Shown piece after piece: positions 19,508-27,500 of a stretch of 27,500 nt of DNA (positions within the stretch are counted from its first letter, which is position 1; each line of letters begins with the position of its first letter). Made by a program: the position numbers and the translations under genes. The DNA comes from Penium margaritaceum. Taxonomy: Eukaryota > Streptophyta > Zygnematophyceae > Desmidiales > Peniaceae. Location of the stretch: positions 238,702 to 266,201 of the forward strand of contig SZWC01000094.1 of NCBI GenBank assembly GCA_023375785.1, read 5' to 3'. The notes beneath the pieces are model-generated. The model was not told the origin of the DNA and searched no databases. It saw nothing but the letters and a program-made list of their open reading frames with translations.

Positions 19508-19648
19508 TGAGAGAGCGTTTGTAGAGTCTTGGTTTGAGGCGTTGTATGAAAAAAGGATTGGAGTATTTGTTGAAGTTACTATACTGACTCAGTCTAATCT
19601 GGGTTTTAAAGTTCCATCTTGGCAAGTTGACTTGCTGCTCTGTGCCTT

Positions 19649-19738
19649 GAGGAAGCTTCCTGTTGTAGGGTCGTAGCTTCCTCCACAAGGAATCTTCCTT
19701 CTCCAGAGCACACAACTTCCTCTCCGAGGAAGCTTCCA
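19649..19738. promoter_or_regulatory. Cluster of heat-shock-element-like palindromes
   Basis: GGAAGCTTCC at 19651-19660, GGAATCTTCCTTCTCC at 19689-19704 and GGAAGCTTCC at 19728-19737 all fit nGAAnnTTCn, the binding unit of heat-shock factors; the middle one has three alternating units. GTAGCTTCCTCC at 19673-19684 adds a half site. Several such sites within 90 bases are more than expected by chance. Heat-responsive copia elements carry such clusters in their LTRs, but no LTR is defined here. Confidence 0.4.
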
Positions 19739-20390
19739 CTTTACAATGGTCCCAACTGCTGAGTCCTGCATGTAACCGCTCACGCAGGACGGTCCTTGCT
19801 CATAGCTCGGCATGTTGTTGCTAAGCCATTCATGCATGTATTGATGCAATACACAGTCCTGGATTCATGCACTAGAGCAGAGTTATCCCCACTCCAGGCC
19901 TTGTATGTTGTTGCTGAGACACGCTAATGTAGTTGTTCATGCAGGGCAAACCTAGCTGCCCAGTCAAGTGTAGCCCCACCCTGACTAGACCTAGCCTAGT
20001 ACACAGCTTTCCTTGCTTCTCCTGCATAGCTGTTGACCAAGTTGGGTCAACAAGCATGCATAGCCTTGTTGTGCATGCAGCACACAAAGATCCTGGCTCC
20101 TTTCACCCTTGGACCTTGATGCCAGAATTAAACCCAGCTTATCAGGTAGGGAAATGCCGTCCAAACCGCACCCGCCATGTGTCGCTCAACGCAGTTATCG
20201 CTCACTCCAAGAGAAAACAAGGCCTTAAGAAACATACAAAAATTTTAAATGGGCTCAAGAAGACTTCTTCAGATCCAAGCTCATTAAGGATTGAATGTGT
20301 GTTAAATCTGATAGTGAGCACATCAGCCAGATGCCCTTTTCGTACAAATTTTATGAAGATGCAACTTTTTTATACAATCTTATTGACAGG
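19739..20390. other. Moderately repetitive spacer
   Basis: Two related ~60-bp segments carry the word TGTTGTTGCTRAG followed by TTCATGCA (19809-19840 and 19905-19945), suggesting an old tandem duplication. A small palindrome TGTATTGATGCAATACA lies at 19838-19854. No gene was recognised. Confidence 0.4.
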
Positions 20391-20948
20391 ATGAATCCAT
20401 GTTTAGTGATGAGCCAACATATGCGATAAGTCAATTGCAAGATTTCGATGTTGTAAAGCTTCTAAATTTGTGAAGGAGAACTAGATAACAAACCTGGCTT
20501 TCCATCGTGGGCTTACAAGAGAAAGTTCTTTGGTGTCCTTGCATGGTATGCTGAATTTTCATTGATGAAGGAGTTCAGCAATCCAAGATTTTCCCAAGGT
20601 GTATAAGATTTGAAACAATGTCTAGCATAGAAAGAGAATATACACGAGCACTTTGTATGGTTCCAAATGAAAGATACAAAAAAAATCCACGAGATCATGG
20701 GACCTCAAACCCCACTTCCAAAGGGGATTCATGAGTTGAATTATTTAAGATTATGCTCCTTTCACAAATTTTTCATCTCAGTATACCACTTCCTTCTTCA
20801 AAATTCATACAGAATTGGCATTGCTTCTAATGAATTTGTAGGATTCCAGTCTACATTGTATCCATCCCATGACATGGGAGGCTCAAAACCTCAAACTAAA
20901 CAATATGATCAAGGAAGACACCTATCATGTATGATTACATGCTCATAG
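20391..20948 (+). pseudogene. Possible coding remnant, unrecognised
   Basis: Three short stretches read as plausible protein: MFSDEPTYAISQLQDFDVVK (from 20400), KPGFPSWAYKRKFFGVLAWY (from about 20492) and a 93-residue frame at 20667-20948. Their composition is protein-like and the first two are closely spaced, but they fall in different frames with stops between. They could be exons of an unrecognised gene, a decayed transposon or chance. I do not recognise any family. Confidence 0.25.
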
Positions 20949-21049
20949 AATTTCAGAGTTATGTTTTCAAGTAATTTGCACCTACATCAAAGCATAACCA
21001 TAATATACATTTGTCACAAACGGAAATAATTTACTCGCTCACACAACCA

Positions 21050-21054
21050 CAAAC
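21050..21054. repeat. Left target-site duplication of copia element 2
   Basis: CAAAC precedes the LTR at 21055 and an identical CAAAC follows the other LTR at 27409-27413, the 5-bp size expected of copia integrase. Confidence 0.92.
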
Positions 21055-21793
21055 TGTTGGAACTGGAGGAGAGAGGAAGCCTTGGTGCAGCAAACATATG
21101 GGACTGAAAGGGCATCACTTGTGCTGAAGAATGGTTTTTGAATCACTCAAAATGATGGAGTACATGTAGAGTTAGAGCTTGGGCAAGTCAGCCCTCTCAC
21201 AAGCCACACCACTTAGCCATGGAGGCTAAGGTTCACACACTAGAGTCCATAATCTCACATACGAGAGGAAATCAGCCTAGCAATCAGGCTGACCACTCAC
21301 ACACGACCTAGAGAGCTAGAAAATTCTCTCATGGCACACTCCTAGTGGTCACATAACCCACAATCCCATGGAGAATTGTCATGTGTCCATGGCTAGCACA
21401 CAAGGATCTCACCTCACCTAAAAAGTAAGGAGAGGTACCTTTTTCCTAGTCAGCACACTCTGACAATGCAATCCAAGAATCTAGGACCTTTTTGGATATT
21501 TCTCCCATCAGGTCTTGACCCTGGACCTCTTGCCTTTTTTCATTTCTCAGGCTAAGGGATGGAGCCATCGCCCATGGTCACCCATACACCTGCGGTCGAT
21601 GACCCTGGAAATTTCAAAAATTCATATCTCTCATTCCGACAGTTGGATCGGCCTGAAACTTCGACCGTAGAAGTTTTGCCACCTGATCTTTCAAATGGTG
21701 ATTTTGGATTGACGATCGGAGTAGGCATCTGGTAGTTTCCTGGAACTTGCTCCTGTGGACCTGAAACTGAGTCGGATGGCTCCTTTCCCAATA
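21055..21793 (-). repeat. 3' LTR of copia element 2
   Basis: On the plus strand it starts TGTTGGAACTGGAGGAGAG and ends CTCCTTTCCCAATA. On the element's own strand it begins TATTGGGAAAGG (TGTTAAGAAAGG in the other LTR, so the G of TG has mutated) and ends TTCCAACA. Confidence 0.95.
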
Positions 21794-21805
21794 ATCTTCC
21801 ACTTT
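21794..21805 (-). other. Polypurine tract of copia element 2
   Basis: AAAGTGGAAGAT on the minus strand immediately precedes the 3' LTR, the expected place for the plus-strand primer. It contains T interruptions, consistent with decay. Confidence 0.6.
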
Positions 21806-21812
21806 GCCGTAA

Positions 21813-24800
21813 TCAGAGTGGGCTGATTCCACATGCCTTTATGCAGAACTGCTACTTCTCACGAGTCACTGGCTTGGTGTAGAAATCAGTGACCTGCTTG
21901 CTGGTTGGAGTGAATTCCAGCTTGATAGCACCCTCCTGCACCATGTGCCTGATGAAATGATATGCAATGTCAATGTGCTTGGTCCGAGCATGGTGCTTGG
22001 GAGTCTTGGCGAGTGCAATTGCGCTATGGTTGTCGATGCGCACAAGAACTAGAAATGCTGCACTCCCACTCATCTCCGCCATGAGACGCTGAAGCCAAAT
22101 TGCTTCCTTGGTTCCAAAGCTGAGAGAGATGTTCTAAGCTTCCGTGCTTGAGGTGGCCACGACCACCTGCCGCTTGCTGCAAAAGTTGATGGCCCCGCCA
22201 TTCATGAGGAAAACCTGTCCAGAGATAGACTTGCGGTCCACAGGGTTTGAAGCCCAATCTGCGTCTTTGTAGCCAATGATGATGTTGTCGTTGCCGTTGT
22301 AGGTGATGCCGATGTTGATGGTTCCAGTAAGGTAGCAGAAGATCCGCTTTACTGCCTTCTGGTGCTCAGGTACGGGATTCGCCATGTGTTGGCCTACAGC
22401 GCTTACAACCTGTGCGAGGTCCGCCCTGGTTGCGACCATCAGGTACATGAGACTGCCGACGGCGCTCTGGTACTTCTGCCGCTTAGCTGCATCCGCCTCT
22501 CCATTGAAGCTCACAAGGTACTGTCGCGTCTCCAACGGCGTGCCGATGGGTTTGGCCTTTGCCATGCCGAATCGCTGAAAGACATCCATGATATAACAAC
22601 TCTGCTATAGCAAGAGAGTGTGTGATTTGCAGTCACGCGCGATTTGGATACTGAGGAAGTATGATGCCTCCCCGAGATCAGACATCTGGAAGCGCTCCTA
22701 CATGGCCTCCTTGAATTCCTGCAGTGCAAACATGCTGTTGGAAAGGAGGAGCATGTCATACACATGGACAACGATCATGAGGATCTCATGCCCATGCTGC
22801 CAGCGATAGACTTTGTAGTCACACTCGTTGTGCTCGAACCCCATGCATTGTAGTGTCGCAACCAACTTCTGGTTCCAAGCACGCGACAGTTGCTTGAGGC
22901 CGTACAGCGACTTCTGCAGCTTGCAAACGAGGTGTTCCTGGCCATCCATGGCGAATCCTTCTGGCTGCTCCATGTAGATCTCCTTCTCCAAGTCACCGTT
23001 TAAGAATGTTGTCTTGACATCCATGTGGTGGATCTCGAAGTCCTCAGCTGCTGCATAAGAGAGGAGCGTGCGCACAGAGGCAAACTTTGCAACAGGAGCA
23101 AAGGTTTCAGTGTACTCGATGCCTTCCTGCTACAAGTACACCTTGGCGATGAGCCTCGCCTTGTACTTTTTGACGTTGCCATCTGCGCCCCTGTTCTTCT
23201 TGAACACCCACTTGCACTTGATTACCTTGCGTCCAGGTGGACGCTCAGTCAGCTCCCAAGTACCATTGTCGAGCTACGATTGTATCTCCTGCTGCACAGC
23301 TTGCGCCCAATCTTTTGCATCTGGTGCAGCCATAGCCTCCTAGTACAACGTCGGCTCATCAGATTCTGCAGCAACTGCAACCTTCATCTGGTCTGGTTTT
23401 TGCACCATCCAGAAATGGCCACGCTCCCCAGACTTGTAACGCACCCTGAGAGGGTACCTGTGACCTTGCGCTGGAGCATTGGCGGGGGGCTGACGCGGTG
23501 CTGCTGGCACAACTGCTGCTGCTGATGGTGGTGCATCTTCATCCTCTGCTTCTGCCGATGAGGCCGCTGTATCTACTGCATCAGACATGGGAGAGGAGAG
23601 GCGTTCTCCCATTGTCACAGTGGAGGAAAGGTCAGGAGAGACTGGGTCAGGGAGGGTATCTGCTCCCACGGCCTTGTCAGATGCTGGTTTTGTTGCCTCT
23701 TCACATACAATGTTGGTGTCGATGACGTTACTCTGGTTGAAGACGATGACGTGGCCGGTATCCCTCTCATAGAGGCGATACGCCTTGCTTGGCACGTCAT
23801 AGCCAATCATCAGCATCCATGCGCTCGTTGCGTCCCACTTCTGCCGCTTCTCCTTGGGCACGTGCATATGTGCCAGGCTGCCAAATGCTCGCAGATGATC
23901 AACGCTCGGCTTCTTGCCGAACCACGCCTCGTACGGTGTCATCTGCTCCAACGCCTTGGTTGGATTGCGGTTCTTGATGTACACGGCTGGCTCACTGCTT
24001 CAGCCCAGAAGTCGTAGGTGAGCCGAGCCGCGTGCAGCATAAAGCGCGCTCACTCAACGATGGTGCGGTTGGCGCGTTGTGCTACGCCGTTCTGCTGCGG
24101 CGAGTATGGCGCGGTGCGTTTCGCCTTGATGCCAGCTGCTGCGAGGTAGTCCTGGAATTCTTTGATCAGGTATTTTCCACCGCGGTTGTTGTGCAACGCC
24201 TTGATTTTCTTGCCGGTCTGGTTCTCCACCATTGCCTTGAACTCCTTGAACCTGTCAAAACACTTGTCCTTGGAAGCAAAGAAGTACACAGCAGTGTAAC
24301 GGCTGAAATCATCAATGAAGGTGAGAAAATACCTAGAGCCTCCAAAGCTCTGGGTCTGCATCGGGCCACACAAGTCTCTGTGGACCAGCTCCAGCACCTC
24401 CTTTGAGCGCTCCCCTATTCCTGAGAACGCCTCGCGATGCTGCTTTTCCGATGCACAACTACTGCTCAAAGTTTGAGATGGTGGGCAAGTCGGGCACCAT
24501 CTGCTTTGTTTGAAGCTGCTGCAAGGTGCGCATGCCGATGTGGCCATAGCGCGTATGCCAGATTTCGCCGTCTGTTACCTACACCACTGCTGCAAGACTC
24601 TGCTCACGCGGGATCTTGGTCGCCCCCAACAAGCGGTACATGTAACCTTCCTTCACCGAACTGGCCAACTTCTCTCCCGTTTCTTTTTCGAGGATGTAGT
24701 CACAGTTGTCGTCAAAGACGACGCGCAGTCCTCTGTTGGTTAGAGAGGAGATTGAGAGGAGGTTGAATGCAGCATCATGTACATATAGCACGCCATGGAA

Positions 24801-25059
24801 CACTCCCTCTTCAATACCACGCGCGGTCTCCAACCACATCTCCACAATCCCAATCCCCTGAGCATATACCACCCGATCATCACCCAAAGCAATAGGTCGC
24901 GGGGGGGATTGAGAGCAGCTGCGTAAACCACTCCTTGTTGCGCGTCAGACTCTTGGTGCACCCTGAGTCCTTGTACCACGCCAGGTCCGCCTTCTCCTTC
25001 TGCAACCTGTCAGACTTCACCATGAAGAGGCAGTCGCGCACCTCCTTGGCTACGTTCAT
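21813..25059 (-). pseudogene. pol: pol remnant of copia element 2: protease, integrase, RT, RNase H
   Basis: Protease begins near 25020, with Asp-Ser-Gly intact (24961-24969). A seven-G run (24901-24907) marks the first frameshift. Integrase follows: WHTRYGHIG (near 24550), a CIGKQHREAFSG region split by a second frameshift near 24450, then Asp in HRDLCGP. The second core Asp is Asn (HNNRGGK, about 24185) and the catalytic Glu is Gln (NGVAQRANRT, 24077-24079). A third shift lies near 24000. Reverse transcriptase runs from about 23330 to 22450 with WVFKK, DVKTTFLNGDL and KSLYGLKQL, but YVDD reads HVYD (22755-22766). RNase H is visible as KDADWASN and IDNHSAIALAK. The frame continues past TAG 21852 to TGA 21813. 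Ten of its premature stops are TAG where Gln fits. Confidence 0.95.
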
Positions 25060-26022
25060 GTTGCCAAAATGGCGCATGCCGGTCTGATTCTGCTGCTGCT
25101 GCTGACGCTCTTGTGACTGCTACTGCTGCTGTTGTGGAGTTTATTGCTTCTACTGCTGTTGCAAGGACTGCTGCTGCTGCTCCTTTTGGTCCCTCTTGAA
25201 CTTGAAGCACTCTTTCTTGTAGTGCCCCTCTTTCTGGCAATAGTGGTACTTGCCTTTCTTCTTGCCTCTCTGTTGCCCAGAGTGCTGATGCTGCTAGTTG
25301 CGTGCGCCCATGGCCATAAAAGCCGCTTCACTGCTGCTGTCGCCATTGCACTTTGCTACATTACGACGCAGTTCCACCTGCACCAGGTGCATGCAGATGA
25401 AGTCCAGGTTGAGAGTTGGCTAGCACTCCAGCGTCTCTCGCACCGTGTCATAGTTCTTTGGGAGTCCCCTCAGCAAGAGGAGGATGAAAAGCGTCTCTTC
25501 CACAGGGTTGCCGGCCGCTTTCAGCTGCTTCGCCAACCCCTTTTCCCTGTCCAAGTACGCCTCCATCCCTTTGCCACCCTGCATTTTCAGCGCCATCATC
25601 TTCTCCTCCAAAAGCATGAGGAATGCAGGATCCTTGCTCTCATACTTCTTGCACAACGTGTCCCACCCCTCTTTTGCAGTAGCCTTGTCACTCACGTACT
25701 GAAGATGCGGGTTGGAGATGGTGTTGACAAGCAGCGTGTAGGCCTGCCTATCCTTCTTCTTCCACTCCTCATATGTCGCTGTTGCAGTTGTAGATGAACT
25801 TGCATCTGCTGCACCTTTTTGCGGTGTCTTCCCCGCCACCACCTGCGCTGCGGTGATGTCTTTTGCCTATGGATGCGGAGCGCGCTCATCGTCGCTCACC
25901 ACCTCCCACAAGCCCCTCTCCTCCAAAAGGAGGTGGGTACGGATCTTCCAAAACATGAATTTGGCACGCCCTTCCAGCCTCTCCAAGGGCTGGGCTGCTG
26001 TTACCACACCTGCTACTGCCAT
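25060..26022 (-). pseudogene. gag: gag remnant of copia element 2
   Basis: The chosen start is ATG 26022 (MAVAGVVTAAQPLERLEG), which opens the frame containing the copia gag (UBN2/retrotran_gag_2-type) pattern: FMFWKIRTHL, YEEWKKKDRQAY, ATAKEGWDTLCKKYE, YLDREKGLAKQL and ILLLLRGLPKNYD. A knuckle follows at 25207-25248 with its first Cys changed to Tyr (YHYCQKEGHYKKEC). A Gln-rich tract after it carries TAG 25150, TAA 25141 and TAG 25120; TAGs also at 25867, 25420 and 25294. The frame is otherwise continuous into protease, as expected for a fused copia gag-pol. Confidence 0.92.
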
Positions 26023-26654
26023 CAGGAGCTTTGGTGATGCTCAACGTTGCCCTTGAGTGGCGGCGCTACCCCTGCTTCTGCTGCTACTTCTGCCAGAAAT
26101 CTGTCTGACAGAAAATGGACTGTAGAGGCCAGCAGACTGGGAATTTGAAAAAACGGAGCCCATCACTGAAAAAATCAGCTCAAAACCTTTCATATAGACC
26201 CATGAAACAGGGTCATCAACAGGGGATTTTAAGAGATATGCCCTTTTGAAAACAGGGTATGTTGTTGCTCCTATTCCAACTCAGACGAGCCAGCTTGTAA
26301 GTGGCGTTTCTCCCAAACGTACCGATGGAATGCAAATATTTGCACCTATGGAAATCTTAGAAAAAAAAACTTCAATTTTCATGTGCCAATGTTTATATTT
26401 GACAAAGAAAAACAAGAGAGTTATGGTCATTACAAGGCGACCGTCTTCCTCAGAGAGAAGAGTGTAGCCTGGCCGGCCTTGTTTTGAGCATAACTCTCAA
26501 TCCGACCGTTGGATATGTGCGATCTTGGGCTCGTTGGAAAGCTTGTCTTGCGAAATTGAAGATTCTGTGATCTATTTTCACATTTGAACAAGGTTTGACC
26601 CTAAACCGTCACTCTCAAAGTGACGGTCTGTGCTAGCTGAAACTGGCAAAACTT
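26023..26654 (-). other. 5' untranslated leader of copia element 2
   Basis: About 630 bases between primer-binding site and gag start without coding features. It contains CTCAATCCGACCGTTGGAT at 26496-26514 (+ strand), identical to 27245-27263 inside the adjacent LTR. Confidence 0.7.
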
Positions 26655-26667
26655 GGCTCTGATACCA
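26655..26667 (-). other. Primer-binding site of copia element 2
   Basis: TGGTATCAGAGCC on the minus strand lies two bases inside the 5' LTR and matches the 3' end of plant initiator tRNA-Met exactly over 13 bases. Confidence 0.95.
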
Positions 26668-26669
26668 AG

Positions 26670-27408
26670 TGTTGGAACTGGAGGAGAGAGGGAGCCTTGG
26701 AGCAGCAAACATATGGGAATGAAAGGGCATCACTTGTGCTGAAGAATGGTTGTTGAATCACTCAAAATGATGGAGTAAATATAGAGTTAGAGCTCGGGCA
26801 AGTCAGCCCTCTCACAAGCCACACCACTTAGCCATGGAGGTTAAGGCTCACACACTAGAGTCCATAATCTCACACAAGAGAGGAAACCTGCCTAGCAATC
26901 AGGCTGACCACTCACACACGACCTATAGAGGTAGAAACTGCTCTCATGGCACGCTCCTAGTGGTCACGTAACCCACAATCCCATGGAGAATTGCCATGTG
27001 TCCATGGCTAGCACACAAGGATCTCACCTCACCTAAAAAGTAAGGAGAGGTACCTTTTTCCTGGTCAGCACACTCTGACAAGGCAATCCAAGAATCTAGG
27101 ACCTTTTTGGATATTTCTCCCATCAGGTCTTGACCCTGGACCTCTTGCATTTTTTCTTTTCTCAGGCTAAGGCATGGAGCCATCGCCCATGGTCACCCAT
27201 ACACCGGCGGTCGATGACCCCGGAAATGTCGAAAATTTGTATTTCTCAATCCGACCGTTGGATCGGCGTGAAACTTTGACCGTAGAAATTTTGCCACCTG
27301 ATATTTCCAATGGTGAAGTCGGATGGACGATCGGAACATGCATCTGGTATTTTCCTGGAACTTGCTCCTGTGGACCTGAAATTGAGTCGGATGGCTCCTT
27401 TCTTAACA
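26670..27408 (-). repeat. 5' LTR of copia element 2
   Basis: On its own strand it begins TGTTAAGAAAGGAGCCATCC and ends CTCCAGTTCCAACA, with intact TG...CA ends. It carries the element's promoter. It aligns base for base with 21055-21793. Confidence 0.95.
26775..26786 (-). promoter_or_regulatory. TATA-box-like sequence in the 5' LTR of element 2
   Basis: CTCTATATTTAC on the minus strand lies about 105 bases before the end of the LTR, a plausible place for a core promoter with a short R-U5. The equivalent position in the 3' LTR reads CTCTACATGTAC, so the box survives only in the promoter copy. Confidence 0.45.
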
Positions 27409-27413
27409 CAAAC

Positions 27414-27500
27414 AAGGAATTGATGGTACCGTATTTCATCTTTGCCGCATTTTTCCCCATCAAATCATGATTTTTTTTTATAAAGTGTGAGTGGAATAAC
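27414..27500. other. Flank beyond copia element 2
   Basis: This AT-rich sequence follows the right CAAAC duplication. Nothing was recognised. Confidence 0.4.

Larger units (their letters stand above)
21055..27408 (-). mobile_element. Ty1/copia LTR retrotransposon (element 2), full-length, inactive
   Basis: The element spans 6354 bp on the minus strand, bounded by perfect CAAAC duplications. Order from right to left: 5' LTR, primer-binding site, leader, gag, protease, integrase, reverse transcriptase, RNase H, purine tract, 3' LTR. Both LTRs are 739 bp and align without gaps; about 51 differences by eye (about 7%) make it younger than element 1. The polyprotein is interrupted by 14 TAG, one TAA, one TGA and three frameshifts, and several catalytic residues are changed. 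Its LTRs and protein motifs are unlike those of element 1, so the two belong to different families. Confidence 0.97.

Noticed and set aside
25132..25797. Leu-rich + strand frame of 221 residues that could look like a membrane protein
   Set aside because: It is the antisense of the Gln-rich gag tract of element 2 (CAG read as CTG gives Leu). The minus-strand gag motifs are unambiguous.
21813..26022. Nuclear code with TAG = Gln as the primary explanation
   Set aside because: Both elements also carry TAA and TGA stops, frameshifts and lost catalytic residues, and TAG replaces CAG in a non-coding leader. Mutational decay is simpler, though the alternative should be tested.
27174..27470. Matching 98-residue frames on both strands at the right end
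   Set aside because: They lie within the LTR of element 2 and extend past its end into unrelated flank, so they are chance frames in repeat DNA.

Overview
This window reads as transposon-rich, non-genic nuclear DNA from a plant. It could be a land plant or a related streptophyte alga; I cannot go further. The evidence is two Ty1/copia retrotransposons whose primer-binding sites match the 3' end of initiator tRNA-Met (TGGTATCAGAG type), a Mutator-like (MULE) transposase with a GT-AG intron, a PIF/Harbinger remnant and a possible miniature LTR element. I see no convincing host gene, rRNA, tRNA or CRISPR array.

Layout. 1-2113: AT-rich sequence, a 21-base poly-G run, and two copies of a block built from roughly 30-bp CCCATAG units. 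2114-4669: a nearly complete MULE transposase gene on + (N-terminal MuDR-type region, DDE core, SWIM zinc finger, CCHC knuckle, acidic tail), damaged by one TAG and two probable frameshifts. 5185-5505: an unrecognised small ORF. 5640-6192: a ~64-bp (2 x ~32 bp) tandem array with the same CCCATAG core. 6968-7110: an inverted copy of the left-hand block. 7241-15023: copia element 1 on +, with 644-bp LTRs differing by about 13%. 15424-15570: another inverted copy of the block. 16076-16151: a perfect 36-bp hairpin. 16500-16720: PIF/Harbinger remnant. 18425-19110: overlapping foldback repeats. 19111-19507: TRIM-like miniature LTR element. 19649-19738: heat-shock-element-like palindromes. 21055-27408: copia element 2 on -, with 739-bp LTRs differing by about 7% and a perfect CAAAC target-site duplication.

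How the parts relate. Each copia element keeps the order LTR, primer-binding site, gag, protease, integrase, reverse transcriptase, RNase H, polypurine tract, LTR. Neither can be active as written. Element 1 has premature stops but keeps the YVDD motif and integrase acidic residues; element 2 has also lost key residues in the gag knuckle, integrase and reverse transcriptase. The most striking pattern is that premature stops in both elements, and the one in the MULE, are overwhelmingly TAG at positions where glutamine (CAG) is expected. That points to C-to-T decay at CHG methylation sites, with a non-standard code as an alternative to exclude. I did not find a clearly new biological system; the best leads are the TAG bias, the CCCATAG repeat family bracketing the MULE, the perfect hairpin and the foldback/TRIM cluster.
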